The notes under the pieces are model-generated. The model saw only the letters and a program-made list of their open reading frames with translations, ran no database searches and had not been told where the DNA came from. 16,672 bases of DNA from CAYVBE01 sp964448935. GTDB lineage: Bacteria > Planctomycetota > Brocadiia > SM23-32. This document shows positions 6,247 to 13,904 of this stretch, in pieces. The position numbers were made by a program, and so were the translations under genes. Location of the stretch: assembly GCA_964448935.1 (NCBI GenBank), contig CAYVBE010000077.1, positions 1 to 16,672 of the forward strand, in the 5' to 3' direction. How positions within the stretch are numbered: the first letter of the stretch is position 1; every line of letters begins with the position of its first letter.

Positions 6247-8412
6247 ATGCAATCCCGGCTCCAAGCGAAATCCGTCGCCTGGCTCACGGCGGTTGTGGTG
6301 TGTCTGGCGTGCGTCTCGGCTGCCGCCCAGGATGCGCCGCCGGCCCTCCCCGAAGCGCTCGCGCAGACCGCCGCCTCGCTGGCGCAGCAGGTCGCAGGCC
6401 GCTCCTCGGTGCTCGTGGCCCCATCGCCTTCCGATTCGCTGCTCGACGGGTATGCCGGCCACATGCTGCGCGCCCACCTGGAGAACCTGGGAGCGCAGGC
6501 CCGGGAGGCCACCCACGGCCCGGCGGGTTTTCCGGAGGCGCTTCTGCCGCGGTCGCTCTGCATTCTGCAGCACGGGCGGGCGGCCCTGTTCGTCAAATGC
6601 GGCGCGGTGGAGGAGCAGGGGAAGCGCCTCCTGCAGGTGGCCGCCTACGGGCCGCGGGAAGGCGAACGCACCCTTTTTGAGCGCATGGAATTCCGCCTTC
6701 CCCAGGATATCTCGGTGCTGGCCGAGGGCAAACCGCAGCCGCCCGCGGCGCGCGACAGGAAATGGCTGGACCTGTTTGACCGGCTCTTCCCGCCGGCCGA
6801 AGCCGCGGCGACGCAGGAGGCGTCCCTGCGGGGCGCGGAGGCGGATTACTTCTTCCAGACCGGCTGCTGGCAGCAGGCCGCCGCCCGGTACCTGGAAGGC
6901 GCCGAGCCCGGCCCCGGCCGCGCCTATGGCCGGGCGGTGCTGTGCCTGCAACTGGCCGGCCTGTCCGGGGAAGCCAGGGACCGGCTGCAGGCAGCCCTGA
7001 ACACCCATCCCGACAACGGCCCCCTCTACGCGCTGGGCGGCTGGCTGATGCAGCGCCACGACAAGACCGATGACGCCCATATGCTGCTGGAGCAGGCGCG
7101 GCTGGTGGACATGCCGCGCGAGGGGCTGTATCTCTACGCACGCGGGCTGATGGCCCTCGAGGCGGACGATCCAGAGAAGGCGCGCAAGTCGCTGACCGGG
7201 GCCGCGCAGCTCCTGCCCGACAGGGCGTTCGTGCAGTGCGCCACCGCGCGCCTGCTGTGGAGCCGGGGCGAGACGGAGGAAGCCGTGGCCCACGCCGACC
7301 GGGCGGCCCGCAGCCCGAACGCGGCCGTGGAGAACTGGATGGAGCTGGCCATGATGCTGGACGCCGTGAACGACCGCGAGGGCGCACTCGATGCCCTGCG
7401 CGAGGGCTTCCGCCGGCACACCGACAGCCCGATCATCGGTCGGCGCCTGGCCGGCAGGCTCCGACGAGACGGGGAGCTGCGCGACGCTGCGTCCGTCCTG
7501 CGGGAAGCGGTGAAGGCAAATCCCTGCAATCCCCCGCTGCTGGTGGCCCACGGCGAGGCCGCGCGCGAGATGTGGCGCCTTCGGACGGCCGAGGAGCGGT
7601 TCCGGGACGCCGTCCGGCTCTCACCGGATTTCCCCCACGCACGGATGCAACTGGCGGAGACGCTGGCCGCCCGGCAGGATTACGAGGAAGCCATCGCCAT
7701 TCTCCGGGCCCTGACCGGGCGCGAGCCGCCCTACGTGCCCGCGTACATCGCGCAGGGAACGATCCTCGGCAAGCTGGGACTGACGGACCGGGCGAGCGAC
7801 CTTCTCTCCCGCGCCGCGAAGGACCCGCAGCACGAGGTGGCCGCGCGGCTGGCACTCTCGGACGTACTCTGCAACGGGTCGCGCCCGCAGGAGGCCATCC
7901 GCAACGCCCAGATCGCCGTGGCCGCCCATGCCCGCACGGCCACCTACGCCGCGCTCGCGCGCTGCTTCCTGGCCGCCGGCGAGGTAGACAAGGCGGAATC
8001 CGCCGCCCGAAGCGCCGCCGAGACCAACCCCGAGGCCCCGGAAACCCACCTGGCCCTCGCGCGCATCCGCCTGACCCAGAATCGGCCCGAAGACACGCTG
8101 CGGGAGGCCGGCTCGGCCCTGGACCGGGCGCCGTTCTCCGTGGAAGCCCTGGAACTCCAGGGCGAAGCCCACAGGCAACTGCGCCAATACGACCGGGCCG
8201 CCGCCGCCTGGCAACGGGCGCTGGAGCTTGACCGGTGGCATTCCGCCCTTCACCTCAGCCTGGCGCGGCTGCTCGTGGCCCACCTGAACGACCGCGAAGC
8301 CGCGCGGGAACACTACGGGCGCCACAGACAGATCGAACGCACGCAGAAACAGGCGCGGGCGCTCGTGCAGAATATCCTTTCCCAGGAGCAGACAGACGAT
8401 GGAGTGGATTGA
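6247..8412 (+). CDS. Secreted TPR-repeat protein of unknown function
   Basis: This 721-aa protein begins with a signal peptide: basic residues (QSRLQAK), a hydrophobic core (VAWLTAVVVCLACV), then a likely signal peptidase I site at SAAA/QD (27/28). The cysteines near the core do not form a proper lipobox. Residues of about 33-165 form a separate alpha/beta-looking domain. Its pattern loosely recalls FlgO/CsgG/TolB-type periplasmic N-terminal domains, a guess from pattern only. From about residue 195 to 705 the protein is a long run of TPR-like helical pairs, recognisable by repeated A..L...G....A......A. spacing. Such arrays bind peptides or scaffold envelope complexes. ATG 6247 is preferred because AAAGG lies five bases upstream and the signal peptide starts there; the upstream in-frame extension gives no plausible leader. 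It overlaps argJ by 14 bases, implying translational coupling. I do not recognise a named family. Confidence 0.82.
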   Translation: MQSRLQAKSVAWLTAVVVCLACVSAAAQDAPPALPEALAQTAASLAQQVAGRSSVLVAPSPSDSLLDGYAGHMLRAHLENLGAQAREATHGPAGFPEALLPRSLCILQHGRAALFVKCGAVEEQGKRLLQVAAYGPREGERTLFERMEFRLPQDISVLAEGKPQPPAARDRKWLDLFDRLFPPAEAAATQEASLRGAEADYFFQTGCWQQAAARYLEGAEPGPGRAYGRAVLCLQLAGLSGEARDRLQAALNTHPDNGPLYALGGWLMQRHDKTDDAHMLLEQARLVDMPREGLYLYARGLMALEADDPEKARKSLTGAAQLLPDRAFVQCATARLLWSRGETEEAVAHADRAARSPNAAVENWMELAMMLDAVNDREGALDALREGFRRHTDSPIIGRRLAGRLRRDGELRDAASVLREAVKANPCNPPLLVAHGEAAREMWRLRTAEERFRDAVRLSPDFPHARMQLAETLAARQDYEEAIAILRALTGREPPYVPAYIAQGTILGKLGLTDRASDLLSRAAKDPQHEVAARLALSDVLCNGSRPQEAIRNAQIAVAAHARTATYAALARCFLAAGEVDKAESAARSAAETNPEAPETHLALARIRLTQNRPEDTLREAGSALDRAPFSVEALELQGEAHRQLRQYDRAAAAWQRALELDRWHSALHLSLARLLVAHLNDREAAREHYGRHRQIERTQKQARALVQNILSQEQTDDGVD

Positions 8413-9601
8413 CAACGGCGGCTTTACGTCCGCCGTGGGCTTCCGCGTAGGGGCCGCCCGGTGCGGCCTGAAAAAGGCGACCGACGACCCCGACGTAGCC
8501 CTGCTGGTTAGCGACGGGCCGGCGGCCGCCGCGGGGGCGTTCACGACCAACCGTTTCGCGGCGGCACCCGTCCGGTGGTGCCGCCACCGACTGCCCCGCG
8601 ACGACGCGCGGGGCATAGTGGTGAACGCCGGAAACGCCAACGCCTGCACCGGTCGCCGGGGGGAGCAGGATGTCCTGCGGTCCGCAGAGCTTGCCGGCGG
8701 TCTCCTCGGCTGCGATCCCGATCAGGTGCTGGTGGCCTCGACGGGCATCATCGGCCACCCGCTGCCCATGGACAGGGTGGAGACAGGCATCCACGGCGCG
8801 GCGGGCGCGCTGGACCACGCGCCGGACGCGACCCGCGCCGCCGAACGCGCCATCATGACCACCGATACCGAACCCAAAGGCTGCGCCGTGCGCTCCACGC
8901 TTGAGGGCACGCGCTTCGTGGTGGGCGGCATGGCAAAAGGCGCCGGCATGATCTGCCCGGACATGGCCACCCTGCTCTGCTTCGTCTCCACCGACGCAGA
9001 AGTGCCGTCGGACGTGCTGGAGGACGTGGTGCAGCGGGTGGTGGACGCCACCTTGAACTGCATCACCGTGGACGGGGACACCAGCACCAACGACACGCTG
9101 ATGGTGCTGGCCAACGGGGCCTCCGGCGCGCGCGTTCACGGCGACCCGGAAACCGTAGCGGCATTCGAGCAGGCGCTTTACGCGGTGGTGTCCGAATTAG
9201 CCGGCCGGATCGTGGCGGACGGGGAGGGCGTAACGCGGGTGTTCCAGGTGCAGGTCCGGGGCGCGGCGGGCTACGGTGATGCGCGCCGGGCCGCGCGCGC
9301 CATCGCCGGCTCGCAACTGGTCAAGTGTGCGGTCCACGGCGGCGACCCCAACTGGGGCCGCATCGTCTGCGCGCTGGGCTACAGCGGGGCCGACGTAAAC
9401 CCTGACACCACAACAGTTTCCATCGGCGGTGTAAAGGTCTTTGAAGCCGGCGCTCCGACGGGCGAGGATGCTTCCGACCCCATGGCGCAACCCAGGGTGG
9501 ACATCCTGGTTGATCTGGGCACCGGAGACGGCCAGGCGGCGATGCTCTCCTCCGATCTGACGGAAGAATACGTCCGCTTCAACGCCGCCTATCACACCTG
9601 A
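8399..9601 (+). CDS. argJ: ArgJ, glutamate/ornithine N-acetyltransferase
   Basis: ArgJ transfers the acetyl group from N-acetylornithine to glutamate, recycling it in the cyclic arginine pathway. Some members also use acetyl-CoA as N-acetylglutamate synthases. The 400-aa length is typical. Conserved features include NAGNANACTG (76-85), the STG oxyanion segment (114-116), KGAGMICPDMATLL (180-193) containing the autocleavage and nucleophile Thr191, and NWGR near the C-terminal third. The precursor would self-cleave between A190 and T191 into alpha and beta chains. ATG 8399 lies inside the last codons of the TPR gene and is preceded by AGGAG (8384-8388), ten bases upstream. No other arginine gene is in the window. 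The thioredoxin-TPR gene follows after 23 bases. Whether this copy is bifunctional cannot be decided by eye. Confidence 0.95.
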   Translation: MEWIDNGGFTSAVGFRVGAARCGLKKATDDPDVALLVSDGPAAAAGAFTTNRFAAAPVRWCRHRLPRDDARGIVVNAGNANACTGRRGEQDVLRSAELAGGLLGCDPDQVLVASTGIIGHPLPMDRVETGIHGAAGALDHAPDATRAAERAIMTTDTEPKGCAVRSTLEGTRFVVGGMAKGAGMICPDMATLLCFVSTDAEVPSDVLEDVVQRVVDATLNCITVDGDTSTNDTLMVLANGASGARVHGDPETVAAFEQALYAVVSELAGRIVADGEGVTRVFQVQVRGAAGYGDARRAARAIAGSQLVKCAVHGGDPNWGRIVCALGYSGADVNPDTTTVSIGGVKVFEAGAPTGEDASDPMAQPRVDILVDLGTGDGQAAMLSSDLTEEYVRFNAAYHT

Positions 9602-9624
9602 ACTCTTTGACGGAGCCGATAGAG

Positions 9625-10488
9625 GTGAGCAAGGAACGGACCGTCTTCGACGTGGATGCCGACCGGTTCGAGCAGCGGGTCATCCAGAAATCGGAGCGAA
9701 AGCCGGTGATGGTGGACTTCTGGGCCGAGTGGTGCGCGCCCTGCCGCTCGCTGGGCCCGGTGCTGGAGGAGGTCGTGCGCGGCTATGAGGGCCGCGTGTT
9801 GCTGGCGAAGGTGGACGTGGACGCCAACCCGGACCTGGCCGCGCAGTACGGTGTGCGCGGCATCCCGGCGGTCAAGGTGTTCCATCAGGGCGAGGTAGTG
9901 CGCGAGTTCACCGGCGCCGTTCCCAGAACGGAAGTGGAGCGCATCCTGTCCGGCGTCGTCCCCGGCCCCGAGGACGAACTGGTGGCCGAAGGCGACCGCC
10001 TGCTGGAGAAGGGCAAGACGCGCAAGGCGGGGCATATCTACCGGCAGGCTCTCCATGAGAACCCCGCCCACAACGGCGCCCGGCTGCGGCTGGGCCGCCT
10101 GATGCTGGGCGAGGATCGGGTCGAGGAGGGCAGGGAACTGCTTGCACGCGTCCAGGAGAACGCGCCGGAATACACCGAGGCCCGCGCCCTGCTGGCGGGA
10201 TTGGGCTTCCGGAATACCTGCCGCGAAAACGGCGGCCTCGAGGCCTGCCGCAGCCGCGTGGCGGGAGCGCCCGATGACCCGGAGGCGCACTACAACCTGG
10301 GCTGCTGCATGGCGGCTGAGGGCCGCTGGGAGGGGGCGCTGGAGGAACTGCTGACCGCACTGACTCTCGACAAGAACTACGGGGACGGCGCGGCGCGGGA
10401 GGCGGTGCTCAGCATCTTCGCCCTGCTCGGCCCGCAAAGCGATTTGGTCAAGCCCTACCGCCGCAGGCTGGCGGGCGTCATCTATTGA
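9625..10488 (+). CDS. Thioredoxin-TPR fusion, CnoX/YbbN-like chaperedoxin
   Basis: The 287-aa protein has an N-terminal thioredoxin domain (about residues 7-110) with a classical WCAPC active site (C37, C40) and the cis-proline P81 in GIPAVKVF. It continues into a TPR-like helical domain (about 115-287), recognisable from EAHYNLGCCMAAEGRWEGAL. This is the architecture of CnoX (YbbN), which holds unfolding proteins and protects them from over-oxidation. E. coli CnoX lacks an intact CxxC, whereas this protein has one and could be redox active. There is no signal peptide, so it should be cytoplasmic. GTG 9625 is preferred over the TTG at 9607 because GGAG (9612-9615) lies nine bases upstream and the domain begins soon after. 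It ends nine bases before the convergent DUF89 gene, with no terminator visible between them. Confidence 0.88.
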   Translation: MSKERTVFDVDADRFEQRVIQKSERKPVMVDFWAEWCAPCRSLGPVLEEVVRGYEGRVLLAKVDVDANPDLAAQYGVRGIPAVKVFHQGEVVREFTGAVPRTEVERILSGVVPGPEDELVAEGDRLLEKGKTRKAGHIYRQALHENPAHNGARLRLGRLMLGEDRVEEGRELLARVQENAPEYTEARALLAGLGFRNTCRENGGLEACRSRVAGAPDDPEAHYNLGCCMAAEGRWEGALEELLTALTLDKNYGDGAAREAVLSIFALLGPQSDLVKPYRRRLAGVIY

Positions 10489-10497
10489 CGGAACCCC

Positions 10498-11361
10498 TCA
10501 CCGGGCGGGCGGCAGCAGGACGAGCTTCCCCACGGCGGTGCGGGTATCCCGAGCCAGCACGGGGCACTTGACGCGCAGCAGGAAGAAGATGTCCCGCTCC
10601 ACCTCACTGAGCGTCTCGTAGTTGCCCTGGCCTTTCGATATCACCACGTCGGCCTCTCGGAAGAGGTGTCGGAACTCCGCCGAGCACTCCTCCAGCACCG
10701 TGCCGGGCATCCGCGTCCCGTTGTCCGTCAGCTCGGCGACCTCCGGGATGCCGGCCTGCCGGGCGTCCTCCGCCGTGGCATCGTTCAGGATCGGGCCGCC
10801 ACGAACGGCCACGGTCACGCGGCCGGCGGGCAGATGCTCGATGAACAGCCGATCGAAGACGATCTCCCCCGCGTTGTCCGCCAGATACAGTATGCTGTCC
10901 GCCGCCGCGCACTCCGTCTTCAGCCGGGCGACGGCGGCCTCCGGAAGCGGCTCGTCCAACGCCGCCCCCAGCTCCGCCCGGACGGCCTTCTCGCTGGTGT
11001 CGTGCCCGGCCTTCGCCCCCAGGTCAATCACGTTGGCCACCGCCGCCAGCCGCAGTGCCGCGCCGAACGGGTCGTCCGCGCGCTCCACCCGTTCCGCCAG
11101 CGCGGGGAGCAGTTCCAACGCGAACTCGTTCGACCGCTGCTTGGCCGCGCGGTAAGGATCGTCCGCTCCTGTGCCCTCCCGCACTATCTCCTGTATCCGC
11201 GCGCCCATCACGGGCGGCGGATATTCGAACGCGAACTCCGCGCACTCCGACAGCGCCTGACGCATCAGTTCCGCCTGCACGTCCTCGTCATCCGTAACCA
11301 TGCGCACGGCGTCCAGAGCCTGGTGAACCAGGCAGGGCAGGCATTCCAGGTAGGTCTTCAT
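10498..11361 (-). CDS. DUF89-family metal-dependent (damage-control) phosphatase-like protein
   Basis: This 287-aa protein opens with MKTYLECLPC, whose C7-x-x-C10 pair is typical of the prokaryotic subgroup of DUF89 (COG1578/ARMT1-related). The metal and phosphate site motifs are present: LADNAGE (160-166, with D162 and N163), RGGPILNDA (187-195, with N193 and D194) and DVVISKGQGNYE (238-249, with D238, K243 and N247). Characterised DUF89 proteins are metal-dependent phosphatases proposed to remove damaged phosphometabolites such as sugar phosphates. The substrate here is unknown. ATG 11361 matches the family start and has GGAG about 11 bases upstream. The 73-codon in-frame extension to 11580 would run across this gene's own promoter and into aroA, so I reject it. 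The gene is convergent with the thioredoxin-TPR gene and divergent from aroA. Confidence 0.87.
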   Translation of the reverse strand: MKTYLECLPCLVHQALDAVRMVTDDEDVQAELMRQALSECAEFAFEYPPPVMGARIQEIVREGTGADDPYRAAKQRSNEFALELLPALAERVERADDPFGAALRLAAVANVIDLGAKAGHDTSEKAVRAELGAALDEPLPEAAVARLKTECAAADSILYLADNAGEIVFDRLFIEHLPAGRVTVAVRGGPILNDATAEDARQAGIPEVAELTDNGTRMPGTVLEECSAEFRHLFREADVVISKGQGNYETLSEVERDIFFLLRVKCPVLARDTRTAVGKLVLLPPAR

Positions 11362-11401
11362 CTTCGTTGTGTCTCCAAGAATCAGGGGCGGGAAACCCTT
11401 C

Positions 11402-11431
11402 ATTATGGCACACCGCCGGCGACCTTGCCAG
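11402..11431 (-). promoter_or_regulatory. Putative promoter of the DUF89 gene
   Basis: On the minus strand CATAAT (11407..11402), preceded by an extended-10 TGC, lies 18 bases from CTGGCA (11431..11426). The transcript would begin near 11395, about 34 bases before ATG 11361. The element is inferred from consensus match and position only. Confidence 0.48.
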
Positions 11432-11438
11432 ACGCAGG

Positions 11439-11468
11439 TTGCCCGGCCGCCGTTCTTCCGCGTATAAT
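11439..11468 (+). promoter_or_regulatory. Putative sigma70-type promoter of aroA
   Basis: TTGCCC (11439-11444) and a perfect TATAAT (11463-11468) are separated by 18 bases. The transcript would start near 11475, giving a leader of about 40 bases to ATG 11515. The leader holds a short inverted repeat, TTATC (11483-11487) and GATAA (11496-11500), which could be an operator or chance. Confidence 0.58.
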
Positions 11469-11514
11469 CTCCACACCGGACCTTATCCGCCGGCCGATAA
11501 CCATGGAGAATCCG

Positions 11515-12795
11515 ATGAAGCTGATCGTGCGCAAGAGCCGCCTGGACGGAGCCCTGGTGGTGCCCGCCAGCAAGTCCCACACGATTCGGGCGCTGCTGAT
11601 CGGCACCCTCGCCTCGGGCACCTCGCGCCTGCTGAATCCCCTGGACTCCAGCGACACGCGGAGTTGCGTGAAGGCCTGCGAGACCCTGGGAGGCCGGGTG
11701 CTGCAGCAGGGGGAGACGGTGTGGGAGGTGGAAGGGACCGCCGGGGAGCCGCGCCCGGCCGCGGGCGTCGTTGACGTCCGCAATTCGGGCACAACGCTGT
11801 ACCTGGCCATGAGCGTGGCCGCCCTGGCGGACGGCGAGACCGAGTTCACCGGGGACGAGCAGATACAGGCGCGCAGCGCGGGCGCCCTGATGGAGGCCCT
11901 GCGCGCGCTGGGCGGCCGGGCGTGGTCAAAGAAGGACAACGACTGCGCGCCGCTGGTGGTGGGCGGCCCGCTCCGCGGTGGCAGCGTCACCATCGAGTGC
12001 CCCACCAGCCAGTACCTCTCCAGCCTGCTGCTCGGCTGCCCCCTCGCCTCCGGTGACACCGAGATCAACGTCCCGCTGCTGAACGAGCGCCCCTACGTGA
12101 CGATGACGCTGCAGTGGCTGGAGCACGCAGGCGTTCAATATGAAGCCGACGACGACTACTCCCATTTCCATGTGCCCGGCGGCCAGGCTTACCCCGCCTT
12201 CTCCCGCAGGATACCGGGCGACTTCTCGACCGCTTCGTTCTTCCTGACGGCGGCCGCCGTCACGGGATCGCGCCTGCGCCTGGAAGGGCTGGACATGGAG
12301 GACTGCCAGGGCGACAAGGCGGTGGTGGGCATGCTGGCGCAGATGGGCTGCACGGTGTCCCACGACGCCGACGGCGTGACAATCCGGGGCCCCGAGCGCC
12401 TGAAGGGGGGCGACTTCGACCTGAACGCCACACCGGACGCTCTGCCGATCATGGCCGTGGCCGGCGCCTGCGCGACGGGCACAACGCGCCTTCTCAATGT
12501 GCCGCAGGCCCGGCAGAAGGAGACCGACCGCATTGACGTGATGGCCCGTGAATTGAACCGGATGGGCGCCGAGGTAGAGGAGCTGCCGGACGGCCTGATA
12601 CTGCACGAGAGCCGCCTGCACGGCGCCGAGGTACACGGACACGCGGACCATCGGGTGGTGATGGCCCTGGCGGTGGCCGGCCTGACGGCGGACGAACCCA
12701 CCACGGTGGACACCGCCGAGGCGGCAGCGGTCACCTGCCCCGAGTTCGTATCCCTCATGCGCGGCGTGGGGGCGGGTATCCGGACGGTCCGTTGA
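11515..12795 (+). CDS. aroA: AroA, 3-phosphoshikimate 1-carboxyvinyltransferase (EPSP synthase), divergent
   Basis: EPSP synthase joins PEP to shikimate-3-phosphate in the chorismate pathway. The 426-aa length is normal and most active-site positions can be matched to the E. coli enzyme: K20-S21 and R25 (ASKSHTIR), NSGTT (90-94), R120, T164-S165-Q166 (PTSQYLSSLL), D308 (TPDALPIMA), K335-E336 and R339 (KETDRI), and DHR (378-380). Two positions are unusual. The Arg normally following NSGTTx is Tyr96. The Lys before the C-terminal P-D/E-F motif (E. coli K411, a PEP and glyphosate contact) aligns with V406 in AAAVTCPEF. ATG 11515 has GGAG six bases upstream. An in-frame ATG at 11503 would add four residues but lacks a Shine-Dalgarno. 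The gene ends four bases before a convergent small gene. AroA is the best call; the related enolpyruvyl transferase MurA is ruled out by the KETDRI and DHR context and the overall pattern. Confidence 0.92.
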   Translation: MKLIVRKSRLDGALVVPASKSHTIRALLIGTLASGTSRLLNPLDSSDTRSCVKACETLGGRVLQQGETVWEVEGTAGEPRPAAGVVDVRNSGTTLYLAMSVAALADGETEFTGDEQIQARSAGALMEALRALGGRAWSKKDNDCAPLVVGGPLRGGSVTIECPTSQYLSSLLLGCPLASGDTEINVPLLNERPYVTMTLQWLEHAGVQYEADDDYSHFHVPGGQAYPAFSRRIPGDFSTASFFLTAAAVTGSRLRLEGLDMEDCQGDKAVVGMLAQMGCTVSHDADGVTIRGPERLKGGDFDLNATPDALPIMAVAGACATGTTRLLNVPQARQKETDRIDVMARELNRMGAEVEELPDGLILHESRLHGAEVHGHADHRVVMALAVAGLTADEPTTVDTAEAAAVTCPEFVSLMRGVGAGIRTVR

Positions 12796-12799
12796 ACGC

Positions 12800-12994
12800 C
12801 TATTCCTCCGCGCCCAGTTTCTCCAGGATCACCTGGTTCTGCAGGTAGACCGCCAGCATGCTGTGGGCCATGGACTGCAGGTAGCGCTGGATCCGCATCT
12901 CGTGGTCACTGCGGAACTCGGCGTCCGACATGAAACCCTCCGCCGAGTTGGCCAGCTCTTGCGCCTTGCTCAGTCTTTCGTCGGTCTCTGCCAT
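12800..12994 (-). CDS. Small protein of unknown function, 64 aa
   Basis: I do not recognise this protein. From ATG 12994 it encodes 64 residues that look mostly alpha-helical and amphipathic, with an acidic, charged N-terminal half and a more hydrophobic segment (YLQSMAHSMLAVYLQNQVIL) near the C-terminus. There is no Cys, signal peptide or clear membrane span. ATG 12994 is preferred over ATG 13000 because the GGAG just upstream is six bases from 12994 but abuts 13000. It follows the metallophosphoesterase gene by 37 bases on the same strand, suggesting a two-gene operon, and converges on aroA with a four-base gap. A good ribosome-binding site and tight fit between neighbours support a real gene. 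A role as partner or regulator of the phosphoesterase is only a guess. Confidence 0.68.
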   Translation of the reverse strand: MAETDERLSKAQELANSAEGFMSDAEFRSDHEMRIQRYLQSMAHSMLAVYLQNQVILEKLGAEE

Positions 12995-13031
12995 CGGCAT
13001 CTCCGGTGCAGGAGCAGAAGTTTAAGCCCGT

Positions 13032-13802
13032 CTAAATGCCTACGGTCAGGCGATCTCCCAGTGTATCCGGCAGTTCCGGCACATCTTTGATCTTCTGAAC
13101 CGTCCACCCGATATCGTAGGAGACACGGCGTATCTTGACAATCTGGCTGATCAACCGGAAGCTCATGGTCTGTTTGGGGATGAAACGGAATCTGAACTTG
13201 ACCGGGTCCACGGTGGCGTAGCTGGCCTTCCAGTTCCTGTCGCGCGGCTGCCCCACGCTGCCGGGGTTCAGCAGCCGGGGTGCACGCATGGGGATATGGC
13301 TGTGCCCCAGCACCAGAAGCTCGCCCTCCACCTGTTCGGCCACGCTCTCGGTTCCCTGCCCCGGCAGAACGTATTCGTTGAGCATCTCCTCGGGGCTCCC
13401 CGGCCTGCCGTGCATGAGTGTCAGACCGTCCACCTGCAGCTTCACGGGCAGCCCGCGCAGCCACTGCCTGTTCTGCTCGGTCAGCACGCTGCTCGTCCAC
13501 CGGCTGGCGGCCTGCGCGGCGGGGTTCTTGCACTCGTACAGGCGCCGGCACAACCGGCGGTCCTCCGGGCTCATCTCGCCGTCCTCGTCCTCCATGTCCC
13601 GCAGGTTGGCGCAGACGAAATCGTGGTTGCCCATCACGGACCGGACGTTCCGCCGGCGCAGCAGGTCGCAGCACTCGTTCGGGCTGGGCCCGTAGCCCAC
13701 CACGTCACCCACGCAGATCGCCTCGTCCTCCGGGTCCATCTGCGTCAGCACCGCCTCGAGGGCCTCGAGGTTGCTGTGAATGTCGGACATCAGCACAATC
13801 AT
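13032..13802 (-). CDS. Calcineurin-like metallophosphoesterase (YfcE/MJ0936-type)
   Basis: The 256-aa protein carries the full set of two-metal phosphoesterase motifs: SDIHSN (D7, H9), GDVVGYGP (D33), MGNHD (N59, H60), LMHGRPG (H131) and LGHSHIP (H167, H169), followed by NPGSVGQPRD (179-188). This matches the small cytosolic phosphodiesterase/phosphatase group related to YfcE, MJ0936 and diadenosine-tetraphosphatase-like enzymes. These use Mn, Ni or similar metals. Beyond about residue 195 the protein has a basic, beta-rich extension (KFRFRFIPKQT...) that is less conserved. The natural substrate cannot be read from sequence. There is no signal peptide. GGAG lies about ten bases before ATG 13802. 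It is followed by the small 64-aa gene in the same direction. Confidence 0.9.
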   Translation of the reverse strand: MIVLMSDIHSNLEALEAVLTQMDPEDEAICVGDVVGYGPSPNECCDLLRRRNVRSVMGNHDFVCANLRDMEDEDGEMSPEDRRLCRRLYECKNPAAQAASRWTSSVLTEQNRQWLRGLPVKLQVDGLTLMHGRPGSPEEMLNEYVLPGQGTESVAEQVEGELLVLGHSHIPMRAPRLLNPGSVGQPRDRNWKASYATVDPVKFRFRFIPKQTMSFRLISQIVKIRRVSYDIGWTVQKIKDVPELPDTLGDRLTVGI

Positions 13803-13846
13803 ACGCCGCGCGCTCCGGGGGAAGATAACCGTGCTACGAGAAACCC

Positions 13847-13876
13847 ATTCTATCAGAGGGGAGCAGCAACCCGCAA
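13847..13876 (-). promoter_or_regulatory. Possible promoter of the metallophosphoesterase gene
   Basis: On the minus strand TAGAAT (13852..13847) lies 18 bases downstream of TTGCGG (13876..13871), inside the 102-base gap after the glycoside hydrolase gene. The predicted leader is about 37 bases. The -10 is a five-of-six match; the -35 is weak. No terminator for the upstream gene is visible in the same gap. Confidence 0.38.
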
Positions 13877-13904
13877 TCGCCGGACGCGCCCCGGGCGGAC
13901 CGCG

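Noticed and set aside
6108..6596. N-terminal extension of the ispH fusion to 6596
   Set aside because: The added residues resemble no domain, overlap the divergent TPR gene and would place the near-consensus promoter inside the coding region.
4350..6680. Plus-strand open frame of 776 codons opposite the ispH fusion
   Set aside because: The peptide is rich in His, Arg, Gln and Pro with no motif, and the opposite strand encodes an unmistakable IspH.
10489..10497. Bidirectional terminator between convergent genes
   Set aside because: The gap is only nine bases and no hairpin with a T-tract is visible in it or just inside either gene end.
11362..11580. 73-codon N-terminal extension of the DUF89 gene
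   Set aside because: The family starts at MKTxxxCxPC, and the extension crosses two predicted promoters and the start of aroA.
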